From NCBI GenBank assembly GCA_033060915.1, contig CM065392.1, positions 8,813,001 through 8,877,000 of the forward strand: DNA of 64,000 bases, read 5' to 3'. The first letter of the stretch is position 1; each line of letters starts with the position of its first letter. The position numbers and the translations under genes were made by a program. Positions 12,601 through 27,600 of this stretch are shown here, one piece after another. A model generated the notes under the pieces. That model saw nothing but the letters and a program-made list of their open reading frames with translations. It was not told the origin of the DNA and made no database searches. The DNA comes from Euryodendron excelsum (lineage: Eukaryota; Streptophyta; Magnoliopsida; Ericales; Pentaphylacaceae).

Positions 12601-15600
12601 GAGCCCTATTCCCATGCAACAAGCTAATAAGTTCGGGGATTTGAATCCAAATTGGCTGTCAGGTGTTGTTGGGTGTTGAAGGATCCCTTCTTGATTTATA
12701 ACCTCTTCGGCTGTTTATATTACCTTCAATGGTTGCAAGGTCATCAGTTGCTAGGTAGTTTCCTTCTATCAATCCTATCAAGTAAATTGTAATCAATCTA
12801 TTTCGCCAATTATTTCCTTGACCAAAGCAAGAAAGATGAGCTATATAAAAGGACTATTGTACAAAGGATTATTTTAAATCTCTCCTATATATATATATAT
12901 ATATAACAACATGTGGCTTCTTTAAAGCTCACAAATTTTGCTTAACTACATTTTTTTTTTTGGTCAACTTACAACATAGTTTTGCGTCCAACTTGTGTAA
13001 AATAAATTTTACACTTGATCAAGATTAGACTAAAAAATAATCAAATAAAAAATTGATGTAATTACACTTTACCTCCTTTTGGTTTGAGTGAAAATCAGAT
13101 GCCTTCTTGTGATTTAAAAGTGAACGCATAACTATCCCGTAGTTTGGACTTAACTATAAAATAAATTGAAACTGTTAGAGTGAATGACAATTCTATCACA
13201 GAAGTATTTTCATCATGTCATCTCTTTAAAATGTAATATCAAAAAGATAATTTTGTATTCTTATATTAAATTAAAAGAGTTGTCCTTCATGGTTCAATAA
13301 CTATCTGGCATGGGCATTTTTGCCCCTTTTTATTTGTTGATATAAGGGGGTTATGTGCAAATTTTTTTTTTTTTTTGGGGCCAAGTCAAAAGCAAAGAAA
13401 CCAAGAGAAAGACAAGAAAAGCAAGACCCCAAAGCTAAGAGGGATCAGCCAGCATCTCTAACATCACGTTTCATAGCATCAATGACGAGGAGAGGGAGTT
13501 CATCAGCAGCCAGGGTGCCAGAGAATTTCAAGCGAAAGACCCAGTTGGCCATTTCATGAGCAGATCCATTAGCTGTCATAGGCACGTAAGCCAAAGATCA
13601 TCCCCTGTTTCCATATAGCAGGCTTCAGATATCTTTTACATGGGAGGAGATAGACCAATGAGGCTGGTGAATGACACCCAAGCTAGAATGAACAACCACC
13701 TGGGAGTCACCTTCCACCATTACCATTTGGTTTCGATCTACCTCAAAGGCCCAAATACATGCCATGCGAGTTGTTTCTACCGCAACTAAGAGGGCAGCCA
13801 AGGAAGAGCCATAAATTGCCTTCGCAAACATAGCGTTGCCCAAATGATCTCTAGCAATAGCTGCCACAGCCATCTGTCCATTATAGAAGGTAGCATCAAA
13901 GTTAATTTTAACATAACCTACCATAGGAAAGGACCACCTAGGGAGAGGGGCTCCAAACCCATTACTCGAAGGGCCACCATCTGCAAGGGGGGTTCTCGCA
14001 AGACAATGCTCTTCACATAACTCAAGGATTTCCTGCTTAATAGCAATCAAATCAACAGCTTTACCTTTAAAGCATACCTTGTTACACCATCTCCAAATAC
14101 ATTCCATGAGGATAGCTACATTAATAATGAAATGATTCTTGATATTGGAATGGTGAACTCCCAGCTCAAAAGGATTAAGAATTTTGGAAAACCACTCAGC
14201 CATCGAGTTAGCATCCACAGATTCTGTATGAATATGCCAGAGGTCAATCCACAGAATTTTAGCGATGGAGCAATAGAAGAACAAGTGTAGAGATGTTTCC
14301 ACTTGAGTACCACATAAGGGACAAGAGGTATCCTCTATACCAAATCTATCTGAGAGGATGGCTCTAGTGGGGATGGCATTTGAGGCTACTCTCCATAGAA
14401 TGAACTTGAGATGCTCATGAATCTTGAGATTCCAGAGTCTTCTCCAAAGAGGCACACTAAGAACCATAGGTTGTAGCAAATGATCATTAATAGCACATAG
14501 GTATGCAGACTTAGAAGAGAAAGTACCTTCATCGTCAAAAATCCATCCCCAGGAATCAGACTGGGGCAGAGTAGGAATTGAAATTTTTACAATTTCTTGA
14601 ATGGATGGATTATCAAAGTTTAGATCCAAAGCTTCCCTATTCCAAGACAGGGTTTCATGATTAATTAAGTCACTCACGAGTCCTTCTCTGTGGGGCATAT
14701 CCAGATTGGGAACAGGTTTAAAGCCTGGGATATTAGGAACCCAAGGATATTTCCAGAAATCAATGGATGAGCCATCACCAACCAACTTGCAAGCCCCCTT
14801 CAGAATAATCTTTCTACAGTCTAGAATTCCCTTCCAAATAAAAGAGTCTGAACTTTTTTTAGGCGTATGGGAAAAACTGACATTGTGGCAATACTTCTTA
14901 AGCATCAGAGAGGTCCATAAATGATGGTCTTCTTCCAATAGCTACCACCCTAATTTAGCAATCAGGGCACTATTAATTTTGGAGAATTTCCTGAAGCCTA
15001 GCCCACCAACGTCTTTTGGCTTACATAGATAGCTCCAATCCTTAATGTGACAAACTCTTTTTGATTGGCTAGAGCCCCACCAGAACTTGCAAACTTTACT
15101 ATCCATGACATCATATAAAGTGGAAGGAAATTTAAAGGAAGACATAGCATAAACTGGAAAGGACATACCAGCCGCTTTGAGGAGGACAGCTCTGCTAGCA
15201 AAAGACAAGGATTTGGCTTTCCAACCTTTGAGCTTATTATCAAGTTTTTCCACAATCTGATTAAAGGCCAACTTCTTACATCTACCAATAAACAAGGGCA
15301 GACCTAAATAATTCACATCTTTTTTTCCCTTTTTAAGGTTAAGTACCTGCTTCACAGAGGACCTGATCTCCTAGGATGCATTCTTGCTAAAGAAAATGGC
15401 CGACTTCGCTCTATTGACTTGCTGGCCTGACCATTTCTTATATAAAGATAAGCATGATTGAATAGCATTAGCTTCTTTCCCATTATCTCTACAAAAAATG
15501 AGCAAGTCATCTACAAACATCAAATGGGTAAAAGGGGGGCAGTTTCGAGCAATTTTTATGCCATGGATCAATTTTATCTCCTCAGCCTGAGAAAGGATTC

Positions 15601-18600
15601 GAGAGAGAATTTTAGTGCATATGATAAATAAGAAAGGGGATCCCCCTGTCTTAGACCACATTGGCCTTGGAAAAAACCAATCGGGCCTCCATTAATAAGC
15701 AAGGAGAAGGATGAAGTAGAAATACATTGTTGAATCCAGTTGACAAATTGATCAGGAAAGCCCAGGCATTGAAGAACTTTTAGAAGAAAGGACCATTCTA
15801 CACGGTCAAAGGCTTTGGCCATATCCACCTTGATAGCCGTGATGGCACCCTTACCCTTTTTCCTTTTAAGGGTGTGCATAACCTCTTGGGCCAGGATTGT
15901 GTTTTCTCTAATATGCCTATTAGGCACAAAGGCTTCTTGATTAGGAGCGATAATTCTTCCCAGTAACGGTTTGAGCCGATTAGCAAGGATCTTGGATATT
16001 TTCTAGTAGGCAACATTGCAGAGGCTTATAGGACGAAAATGCTCCACTTTGTAAGCATTTTGGGATTTCGAGATCAAAAAATGAATGTATGATTTAGGCT
16101 TTTTAGAATAAAACCATTCTGGAAAAAGGACCTAACCATTTTACACAAATCAGCTCTCACAATGTGCCAATAGGATTTATAGAATATCGACAACATGCCG
16201 TCTAGGCCTAGGGCTTTTAGAGAAGGAATCCTAAACACAACTATTCGAATATATTCTGGAGAAGGGATAGAGCATAAAGAAAGATGGTCATCCTCATTTA
16301 TAACAGGGGAAAGATATTCAGCTATCCAATCTAGGGTTGAAGGACTGGAAGATGTGAATAACTCTTTATAGAAGCATTCCAACTGGTTTCCAATAGCACT
16401 TCAGTTTGAAATCTAAGACCCATCTGACAATTTGAGTGAATCTATAGAATTCCTCCTTCTCCGGATAATAGTTGATGTATGAAAGAACTTGGTATTCGAA
16501 TTCCCTTCCCGTAGCCATTGGATTCTAGATTTCTGTTTCCATAGGATTTCCTTTCTCAATAACTGCTCTTTTGTGTTTTGCTTGAGATACTTGATCCAGG
16601 AAATGTTGGATTGACTGGGAAGCGCCATCTAAAGCATGTTAATCTGATCTTGAATGTCCTTAGTCCTAGCATCACATTGACCAAATGATTCCTTGTTCCA
16701 CTTCTTCAAAGCTTCTTTTATGCATTTAATCTTTTGACAAAATCTAAAGGCATTAGAGCCTTGAATAAAAGACGACCAAGCCCCATAAACAACATCATGA
16801 CTTGAAGGATCCTTAATCCACATAGCTTCAAATTTGAATGGTTGTTTAATAGCACTTTTATCCCCATATAAGTCCATAAGGAGAGGAGTGTGATTAGATT
16901 CTATAGCAGGGAGATGTTTGATAACAACCTTAGGAAATAACTCCCTCCACTCTAGAGAGGCTAATCCCCTATCCAAACTCTCTTTGAGGCTTGCCTGCCC
17001 AACTCTATTGTTTGACAATGTAAATGGATTGCCTGAGATGCCAAGATGAATAAAACCCATGCCATCTATCACACCCTTAAAGCCCCCATTCGATGGTTCA
17101 GCATAATGGTTACCCCCTTGTTTTTCCACTTAGGATGTTACATTGTTGAAATCACCAATGAACACTACTAAACCAGGGAAAGTGTCACCAATGTAAATCA
17201 TGGAGTCCCAAAGGAATTGTTGATTTGAGTGCATTGCAGGAGCATAGATCCCATTGAGCAACTAGGGGTTCTATGAGGGATCTGAGAAAACGAGAGCTGA
17301 TATAATATTAGAATCTGCATACACCACTTCCAAATCAACCCCTTGCTTCCAAGTTAGACATAGACCTCAGCCAAACCTCTAGTAAGAACAATTTCAAAAT
17401 TTACAAACCTTAGTTTTTGAAGTTAAACAGCGGCCTTTGATTTAGATATTTTGGTTTCAGAGAGGAAGACCCAATTTGAATTTATTGAATTGACCTAGGC
17501 TCTTAATTGACGAACTGTCGAGGCATGAGCTAACCCTCAACAGTTCCATATGAGTCCAATCATGGCCAAGTTGGGGGCGTGGTAAGGCCCGCCTCCTCAG
17601 CCATAGAAAAAAACTCATAGTTCCACTCCACCCTGATTTCCTCCATGTTGTGATACTGTGATTGAGATCGATTCCTGCTTTGAAATGTTCTCTTGATCTT
17701 TTATTTTGTTCAAGTACTAAGAGTTCGAAGTCATTCTCCATATTGGGCCAGAGAACTCACCTGAGACTTACTTGAGGATTGGATATTGTCATATAGCAAA
17801 TCCATACTCTTCCACTTCTTTGTTTTCCTATCATCTTCGTCATCACCCTCATCCGAGCTCCTTTTTAGAGATATGCGTCCCATGTCTTTGACTATAAGAT
17901 GTTGCTCAATGGAAATTCTTTCTGCCAATTGAAAAATCATTATTTTTGGTAGCTTGTTTTTTGAACTTGAAGCAATTGGGCTGTTAACCATGATCAAAGA
18001 CTTGAGGCCAACTAAATAGGGGCATGGAGCAAAAGCTAGAGCCCAGTATTTTGATAAGGTTAAGCTAGATCTTCGTTAACATGGGTTAATGACTGGACAA
18101 AATTATCTTGGGCCTCGTGAAGAGAATTCTGGACAGGATTATCTTGGGTTTCATGATCTTGGGCTTGAATAACGAGCCCACATTGACCTTTTAATATAGT
18201 GGGTTCAGTAATATCAAGCTAGCTTTTCCCTCCCTCTACATTTGCCCTAGGGCAACAATCTTCATGCCGTTCCATGTGCAGAGAAGACCCCATCGTGCTT
18301 CTCAAATCTGTTAAAGTGATGTGCTTTGTCGTAGCCTTAACATTTAAAGGGGGGACACGTGGACCTGGTTTAGGCGACGCTGCATCGACGCACTTCTTCA
18401 CTAGTATACACGATTGTACCGGTGTTAAAGTACGGTGGGTCAGGTGCGTATCCTCACTCTCTCTATGGGTCTCTGAATTGTCACGCGCCACCTCCTTCAA
18501 ACATTCTGATGTGTAAGCACCCTATTTTTTACTGCTCGGCAGTCTCCAGTCCGTCTAGACTTGTATTCAAGTCAATGTGGACATATTTTGAGTCATATCA

Positions 18601-21600
18601 ACTTTCTGAGTCTAATATTGTCTATTCATCGCTTTGCAGGCCCTGCCGGGCCCAAATAGAGGCAAAATGACTAAAATGCCCCTAGGGGCATCATTCGGTC
18701 CAATTCCTATCAGGCGCGTCTTTCCAAAGACGGTAAGTCCCCTTCCTAATTCCAAATCAAGCACGTCTTTCTGAAGACTGTAAGTCCCCTTTCCAATTCC
18801 AATAGGCATGTCTTTTCGAAGACGGTAAGTCCCTTTTTCAATTCCTAATCAGGCACATCTTTCCGAAGACGGTAAGTCCCCTTTTCAATTCCAAATCAGG
18901 CGCATCTTTCCAAAAATGGTAAGTCCCCTTTCCAATTTCAATTCCAATTCCAATCCCAATCCTTCTCTTGAGACAGTTTATTCCTCGAGACGGTCCGGTG
19001 TATTTTTCGAAGAAAATCTCTTCAAAACAATAAATCCCTTTAAACCTGTTGACTGGGACGAGACCCCAAGTCCCCTAGATGGTCGAACGGTCCACCTTTA
19101 GGGCCAACTAGCCCGCCAATGTAGAAATGTCCATTTAGACACGCTTTTTGAGAAAGTTGATTCTCAGGCGCTAAGTCCCTTAGCAACTTCCCGAGATTAG
19201 GTAGTCTCGGGAATGATCGTGAATCATCAGAGTAGCAGAAATACTCGCAAACCTCGCAACCGTCAGAGTAGCGAAAATACTCTCAAACAGGTCGATATAG
19301 GGAATTACCAACAAACCCCTGTATCACGTGACCACTATTAGAGTGGCGAAAATACTCAAAACCCAGGTTAACACCAGTGCCTGCTAGCCCACTTTGGTGA
19401 AAACTGACCAAACTGCCCCTAGGGCCATTTTCTAGCACGTTTCTCGAGAACACATCTGGATCCTCAGAACGGTTGGTCCAGCCTTCCAAGATTGTCTTAA
19501 AGGCAATCTGGCATGATTAGGTGCCTTCTAGTCAGTTTCGGGCCAATTTCGAGACTTTTTGGTCAAGATGACCATTTTGTCCCTAGGCATTCGAATGTCC
19601 TGGGAACCACACCGGCTCTGGGTATCAAACCGGTAACCTCCCGAGAATACTTTTTATAGTATTCCCAACCTTCCTTTACCTTTCCGGATTATTCCGAGTC
19701 AGTTCCGGCAAACCCGGTGCAAAATGACCGTTTTGCCCCTAGAGGCGCCGGTCACCATTTCTAGCCACGCCGGCTCTGGGTATCAAACCGATAACCTCCT
19801 AAAATTGCTTTATATAGTATTCTCAACTTTCTGTTATCTTTCCGGACCATTCCGAGTCAATTCCGGTAAACCCGGGGCTAAATGACTATTTTGCCCCTAG
19901 TGGGCCGGTCACCTTTTCCGACCACACCGGCTCTGGGTATCAAAGCGGTAGCCTTTGAGAACATTCTAAATAATGTTTCTAAATCTCAAGTCTTCTTCAG
20001 GACATTCTAAGTCCATCTCGGCAGCTTTCTGGCCCGGTTGACCATTTTGCCCCTAACGGCCCGATCAATCCTTCCGACACATCGTATCCTCATCTTTCAA
20101 GTCAAATACCTCTGGGACACTATTCTAAGCGTTCTTGCCCTTTTCTGCCTCTTCCGGCCCAATCCCGGTCACTTAAATCCTTACCGGACTTTTCGGAGTC
20201 ACTCTTAATGAAGCCAGGCTAAAAATTGCATGGTAGTCACTAGTACAAGTGTCCAAATCTTCCCAAGATCCATTGTTTGCCAACTTAACAAACTTTCCTA
20301 ACTGGCGGGCACCACTAGTAGTGGCGCCAAGCCAAGAAATGGCCTGGTGCCACTCCTCGTGGCCCCAAGTGGAATTTTGCCCTAGCGCCACTACAACAGG
20401 CACCAGGTCTATCCCACCTCTATAAATACAAAGCCTCTTCCAGTGTGAAGGAGGTCCGCAAACTCAGTCTAAAAACCTTAATATTCGATATACAGAGCTC
20501 GTACACTCCTAAAACCCTAGCTTCCCTAGGTTTTCCAAACCCTAGCCAGCATACACAAACCCTAGCCTCATACACACTCATGCATACCCCTATACACTTA
20601 TACACTAGCCTCCAACCCTCCATTGAAGACTTGGAGTTCTACAACTACGAAGATTTGAAGACCAAGACAAAGCTCTCAAAGACTGAAGCGAAGACCGAAG
20701 AAAAAATAAGAAAGCAAGGAGCGCAAAGCCAAGCAAAATAAAGAAGACACAAGGTAGGCTTCTTATTTAAATTTCTGCACTTTCCCCCTCTCTCTTCTCT
20801 CTCTTAACCCACTTGGGTTTTCTCTATTTTAATCCCCCATCTCTTTCCCCCCCTTTTTTTGTATGCTTGAAACAAGAGGACTCCCAGTCCATGTGTAGGA
20901 TTAGACTATTAGAAGGTCACGGTGTCGGGGGCTTTCTTTTAGTCTAACCAGAGACCACGTGGGTTCGGCTCCCTTGATTATGTGGTGAAACCTTAACCGT
21001 GTATATTCACGACCCTAATTTGCATTGTGCATATCATTATCTTGCATTCTTCCAAAAATCGTTTTCAAACTCGTTTTCAAAACTTGCATTAAACTTGTTT
21101 TCAAAATTGCATCAAAACCTTCTTTTTTAAAACTTGTTTTCAAAATCACAATTCTAGGGTGATTCTAGCCTTTCCATGGCTAGGGTCGCTTTATGAAAGT
21201 ATTACATTTAAAGAGACCAATATGGTCTATATTTTCAACTTCTTGTTTTCAAAATCACTTTTTAAAGTGGTTCTAACCTTCTCATGGTTAGGATCGCTTT
21301 AGGAAGGTGAGACGTTTTCATACTTTCCAAAAAACTCTATTTTCAAAAATCTCTTTTTCAACAAGCTTTCCTAAAACTCTTCTTTCCAAAATGGTTTTCT
21401 AAAAACTCCCTCCAAAATCTATTTTTCAAAACTTCCCTTTTTAAACTCCTTTCCAAAATATTTCCTCAAAATCCACTTTCTAAAAACTCTCTCCAACAAT
21501 CTCATTCCAAAGATCTTTCTAAAAACTCTCCTTCCAAAATCTTCCTTCTAGAAACTCCTCTCTAGGATTTCCTTCCAAAATCTTCGTTTCCAAAAATGCA

Positions 21601-24600
21601 CTTTCCAAAAAACTCTTTCCTTAGAACCCAAGTCAAGCCCTAGAACCCACAATTAGGAAACCCTAATTTTCTTTCCAAAAACGTGATTTCCAACCTTGCC
21701 CCAAACCTAGGTTTCGAAAACTTCCCTTTCTACATCAAAATCATAAGTTTCTAAAAAACCTCTTCTCTATGTCAAAACTATACACTTCCAAATCTAGGAT
21801 TTCTAAAACTTCCTTTTCCAAATCCTTGTCAAATCAAATCTTCCCTCTAGAAAACCAAATCCAATTTTCCAGTTTAGGAAACTAGATCCTATTCTCCGTT
21901 TTTGGAAACAAAATCAAATATTCTCTTTTAAAAACAAAATCCAATCCCTTCCTAATTCAAATCTTTCCTAATCCAACTCCTTCCTAATTTTCTACTTTCC
22001 TAAATCTTAAGTTTCTAAAACTTGAATATAAAAATCTTCCCTAAATTCTAAAACTCAACTTCCACATCTTTCCTAATTTAGCTCTTTCCTAATTCTATCT
22101 CTTCTCAAATCTTAACTTTTCAAATCTAAGTTTTCAAATCTTTCCTAAACTCAACCTTTCCTAATCTCAAGATTTTCTAAAACTAAAACTCTAAAACTTT
22201 CTAAATCTAAAACTTTCTAAATTTCAAATCTTTCTAAATCCAAAGCTTTCTAAACTCAAAACTTTCTTAATTCAAGGCCTTCTTAAGTTGAAACTTTCTT
22301 AATTCAAACATTTTCTAAATCTTTCCTAATTTAAAATCTTTCTATAATTCTAAGCTTTCCGAATTCAAAACTTTCTTAACTTGAAACTTTTCAAATTCTA
22401 AACCTTTTTTAAACTAAACTTTTTCTAATTCAAAACATTTCTAAATTCAACACTTTCCTATTTCAAAACCTTTCTTAAAACGAAACTTTTCAATTTCAAA
22501 ACTTTCGTAAGCCTAAAACTTTCCTAAGTTGAAATTTTCCCAAATTGACAACTTTCTTAATTCAAAGCTTTCCCAAGTTGAAATTTTCCTAATTCCAAAA
22601 CTTTTCTAAAATGACATTTTCCTAATTCGCACTTTTCCTAAATCCAATCTTTTTAAATCTTCCAAGTCCAACATTCGAGTCAAATCTTTCTTAAACCTCT
22701 AGTATTTCCTCAATCCAATCTTTCCTAATTCTAGGTTTTCTAAATCTTAATCTTTCCAAAACAAGTCCAAATCTTTCTTCTGAGTTTTATCTTTCTCAAT
22801 CAAAGTCTAATCCTTTCAATTCCAAGTTTCAAATTTCAAATTCTAATCTCCTATTCTAAGTTCAAATTAAATCATTTTTCCAATCAAAATCTCTTTCTTC
22901 CAATCCAACCTTCTATTTTCTATCAGATTCTTGTCTGAACTACGACTGACCTGATTCCTCCAAAAGGATACGTAGGCAACCCTCATAGGTGCGGTCACAA
23001 ATTCTTTCAAATTTCAAATTCCATCACATTTTTCAAATCTCAAATTCCACAATCTTTTCAAATCTTCAATCTATTTTTGTACTTCTAATTCCAAATTTCT
23101 ATTTCCAAATCTTTATTTTCAATTTCCAAAACCTTCTTTCTAAATTCAAACTTCTCTCTCTTTCTTTTCAAATCAAATCAATTTCTTTCTAAATCTATTT
23201 TTCAATTCTCTTTTCTTGCACTTGCATATCGTGCATCATGTTAAATTTCTTTTTAAACATTCTTTTTCAAAGTAGATAGGATTGAACGTTGGTTAGTTGA
23301 AGACTCTCCTAGGTGAATCTAGGGTAGATTGACATGTAGGTACCGAAAGGGTGGGGTGGGGTAGGGTGATGGCTTAGTGCGTCTTCCCTACACGTAACCA
23401 ACCTCCGAACCTAGATCACTAATTTCGAAAAACCAAAACGGAGTTATTTTCAAAATAAAGGGCTAAATGTTTTCCAAAGGTTGCTAAACAACCTGTTTTT
23501 CTTAAAAACCCTCTCTCAAGGTGATATTTTCAAAACTGTTTTCCAAAAACCCTAAGTGTAGTCTTTGGAATATTCTTAGTTTTTAGGTGACCTAACTCAC
23601 CTTAATCAAGTTAGGTGGCGACTTCAAATCTTTTCTAAAAGCCCTTTATTTAAATCTATTTTCAATTCAAACCTAGTCGCACTCATTCTTCTAGGAGGGT
23701 GAGTTCTAACGAGAGAGTACAGTGTTTTTTCCGCTTGTGTGTGTATTCCTCGAGTGCGAAAAATCTGGGCGCGACAGCTGGCGACTCCACTGGGGAAACT
23801 TAGAGGGTTAGGGCGTAGTTATGTCTCTTTACCCTTCACCCATGTAGAGTCTTCAATTAATTTGGTTCAATCCGATTCACTTTAAATTTTCAAAACCAAA
23901 ATTTCAAAATTATTGTCAAACAAAAACATGCATTTATTCATATTATCTTGTATTAAGTTTGCCATCCACATACTAACTCTTGCATCTTTGTTTTGTAAGT
24001 GCACTTTGGTTTGCAATTTTATGTTATTAACTATTACGCATGAATATGATGGACATGATGAATGGGAGTTGTTGGGCTTTTTCCTCCACTTTTAAAAATC
24101 ACACATACACTGCATGTGCACTTGCATTTTACCCTGATATGTCATTTCTAGTTAGAAAGGGGGAACGGTATATTGGTTATGGGCAAGATGCTGTGTCAGT
24201 TTCTTGCCTACTGCCTCTTGATGGTTCCCCCACTCGGATCACCAACAGATCATGACACCACCTCGGGGAGTGGGCCTAGGTTCGAAGATCCGGGGACCGA
24301 GCCTTTTTAGGACGCATTAGTCAACTCTCAACCTCATACTCATATAGACACCATGCATAGCTGAACCTCTGCCGGATTTAAGACATAAGCACTGTTTTCC
24401 AAAATCATGGGGGAAAGGGTGACTGCTCTTACTTTCATTTATACCTGCTTATTCCTGTTGATATAATGACTGTTTTCTTATTGTTATAATAACTATATAA
24501 CTGCTCATGCATGCACGTTTACCTAGCTATTACATTCTCTCTCCTTATACTCTTTGCATATCCATGTTCATGTATTCAATATCTCATGTCAAGATAAGAG

Positions 24601-27600
24601 TTCCAAGTAACTCAAGTCACTGCATTCTCATGCATATGATCAACCTATTGAGAGTGACACCAACGTCACTCTCCCTTGTATTAAACCTACCTAAACCCTA
24701 AGGGTTCCCGCGTAACCCTAGGGACTCATGGCATACACCTCAATTCATTCCATAAGAGGGGCCCCAATCCTTCTACACTCACAGAGATAGGGTTGCCAAG
24801 AAGACAAGTGGCAATCGATCAACAAGGTCTTTCAGCGACCTCCTCGACATCAAATCCAAAGAAGGCGAACCCGAGGACTCAAGAGTAGTTTAGGTTTTTC
24901 CTTTGTAAAACTAGATAGGTGGAAGTCCAAAGGAAAATGTTCCCCCTTCCCCTTATTAAAATGTATTTCAATTTCTTTGTATCTTAAACCCAAAATTCAA
25001 TGTACTTCTTTACTTTTGTGAGAATGAATGCATGGATGGCTGAGCGTTCCCACTCAACAGTAAGGTACCTGCATACAGGGGCAAACCCCCTATCTCCAAA
25101 AGTAAGCCAATACATCATGCTTAGCATCCCTCTTAAAAGAGAGGCACCCCTAGGATATGCATTGCATAAAAATTTTCAAATCAAGGCGTTGACTTCCCTT
25201 TTGTTTCTTATCTTCTATCCTCCCCCTCCTCATCTCCAAGTACTAAGAGAACGGAAGACAGAAGCAAGACGAGAAGGGAGTTTCCTAAACCATTCATTTA
25301 TTATTATCATATTACGCACACATTCACTTCTATTATGCTCATGCATTTATATCTGTTCTGAGACAAGAGTTCCAAGAAACTCAAGTCATTTTCATGCATT
25401 TAATCAACCGTAGAGAGAAAGGAGCAATCCAATCTCATGTTAATCGAACCTACCAAAACTCTTAAGGGTTTTTAAACCCTAAGGATTCATGGCATGTATA
25501 GAACCATATCTCGAAAGAGGCCCAAATCTCTCTCAGTCCATTGAGGCGGGATTGCCCAAATAAGGAAACATCAACTGGCTTACGTCGAAGCGGTATTATA
25601 TTGCATAATAGGGGCAAAACTCCACCTCCAAAATGGACTTGTTATCATGCCTAGATTCCCTCAAAGAAGGGACCTTCATAGGACATGCATCGCATAGAAC
25701 CTCCAATTCCACATGCTGACTGCATTCTATTTTTCTTTTTCTTTTTGTAGGTTAGAGAGCACGACTGAATTAATGGAATCCCTCTAGCACCTTACCAGAT
25801 TCAAACTCTTGGGAGGATAAGCCTGGTTGTTAGAAGAGGCCAAACCTACATTAGGGAACAAGAAGAACTAGTCGTCCATCAACAAGATGTTACCTCCACA
25901 CCATGCCGCGACAATCACCGTCCCTGCAGAAGAGGGCTTCATCATTTGCAAAGTTTTGTCAGACCCACACATTACTACAAAAGAATCTCCTAACTTCCAA
26001 ATGCATGCTAAACACTATAGAAGATCTGTCAATCCGTCCTCCATCGTTTGGTGATACACCCGAAGCATGAAATGCCAAAGAATCTAACAGTTTCAAAACC
26101 CTGTCAGGGGTTCTCATCAGGAGATCCGTAAGAAAAGGGAGATTTCCACAAAATTCGTTTATTTTCTTTTCGTCTTTCTATTTCTCGCATATCCTCTTTA
26201 AATAAACATTGCATGCCATGTAATCATGTTTTTAAATGAAAATAGGTAGTTCCCAGTTTATCCCATTTGTTTCATACTCTTGTGGACAATTATCACATTT
26301 AGGGATTCTTTCCCACTTGGTAAATGACTCGACTTGAAGAATGGGATACCATGGGTAACCCATTCAATGGGGGTTTAAAACCTTAGAGATACAAAGAGAG
26401 AGTGAGAGATAGGAAGGAGATAGTGTGGAGTTCATTCAAGAGGCAACATTTGCATGATATCCTAGCTAAGTGATGGGCAGCCGAGTACTCAAAATGCTGA
26501 GGAGCTATTATTCTATTTATCCCAAATAAACATTATCCTTTGCTTGGCACACTAGAGCCGTACATAATTTCTTCTCAGATAACCCCAAACCAAGAACCAT
26601 ACCCCACATTGGGGTAAGCACAGAATAGTTGATTCAGTAGAATATGTAGGGGTTCATAGGCAGAAACACACTATCTATAGGAATATTGTCTAAATTTTGT
26701 ACAAAGGCTTTATGGACTAAGCAATTTAATTTGAAATGATTAGAGGCCCTCAATTCTGCTACCATTCACAAAAATATCCTCTTTGCTTAACCCACTAGTG
26801 CCTCGCAGAAAGCGAAAGATTTTTGTCAACCCTGATCCGAAATCATTCCCCCACATTGGGGCAGATAGGCAGCAGAAGATCTGGTGGAGAATGTCATCGA
26901 CCATCAAGCTGAAGTAACGTGAAGGCTCTATGGATCAAGTAATCTTCTTCAAAATGAAGATGGGCCCTCATTTCATTTCCTATACAGCTAAAAGCAACCC
27001 TTGTCAAACTTGTTGAGCCAGTTACTTTTTTCGCTAGAAGAAACCCAGACCTAGGGATCACTGCCCACAATGGGTTAGATCGAGTTGTTAAGAAAAAGGT
27101 CAAAGGAGAAAAAGGGTTGTAGAATTGTTCGTTTCATAAAAAGAAAGAAAAGAGATGAAAAGGAAAAACAAAGGAAAAGAGTTGCGAAGGGGCAAGAAAA
27201 AAAAAATAAGGAAAAATGTTTGTGCTATCTTGAAAAGCATATAGGAAAACTAGAAGTCAGAAAAAAGGGGGGCCAATGTCAGACTTAAGAGGTCAAAAGT
27301 TACAAAAAAGTTCAACTCCTTTTTGTAAAAGAGGAAATTCAAAGGTGATCCTAGATAACAAAGCCACCAAGTAGAAATAATAGGTTTGAGCCTTTACCCT
27401 TTCTTGTTAAACCCCAAACCATGGCCTACATTACAACCCTACTAAAGTCCACTCTGATTGAGAAAGATTGCTTGATCTAAATGGGCCAGATATGTTTCTA
27501 AAGCTAGAGGATATCAGGGGATAAAACCACACTGGAAGACCAACCAAGGATGGTGTGGATCTAAACCCTACTGGAAGCAACATCAAATTTGAGCCTACAT

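Larger units (their letters stand above)
18512..23776 (+). mobile_element. 5' giant LTR (5,265 bp)
   Basis: Aligns from end to end with 32247-37454. Order of parts: an array of about 47-bp repeats (18705-18930), about 158-bp repeats (19605-20080), TATA box (20421-20428), a short ORF, a pyrimidine/A-rich, G-poor repeat field (about 21050-23220), then a conserved block with gatacgtaggcaaccctcat, and the end gggcgcgaca. U3 is thus about 1.9 kb and R-U5 about 3.3 kb, unusually long. Confidence 0.88.

Noticed and set aside
18705..18930. Possible CRISPR-like array (regular short repeats)
   Set aside because: Units are directly tandem with no unique spacers, lie inside a plant LTR, and vary in number between LTR copies.
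25000..25413. 137-codon ORF inside the giant element
   Set aside because: Covers repeated non-coding blocks (the block near 24600 recurs near 25370) and shows no Gag or enzyme motif.
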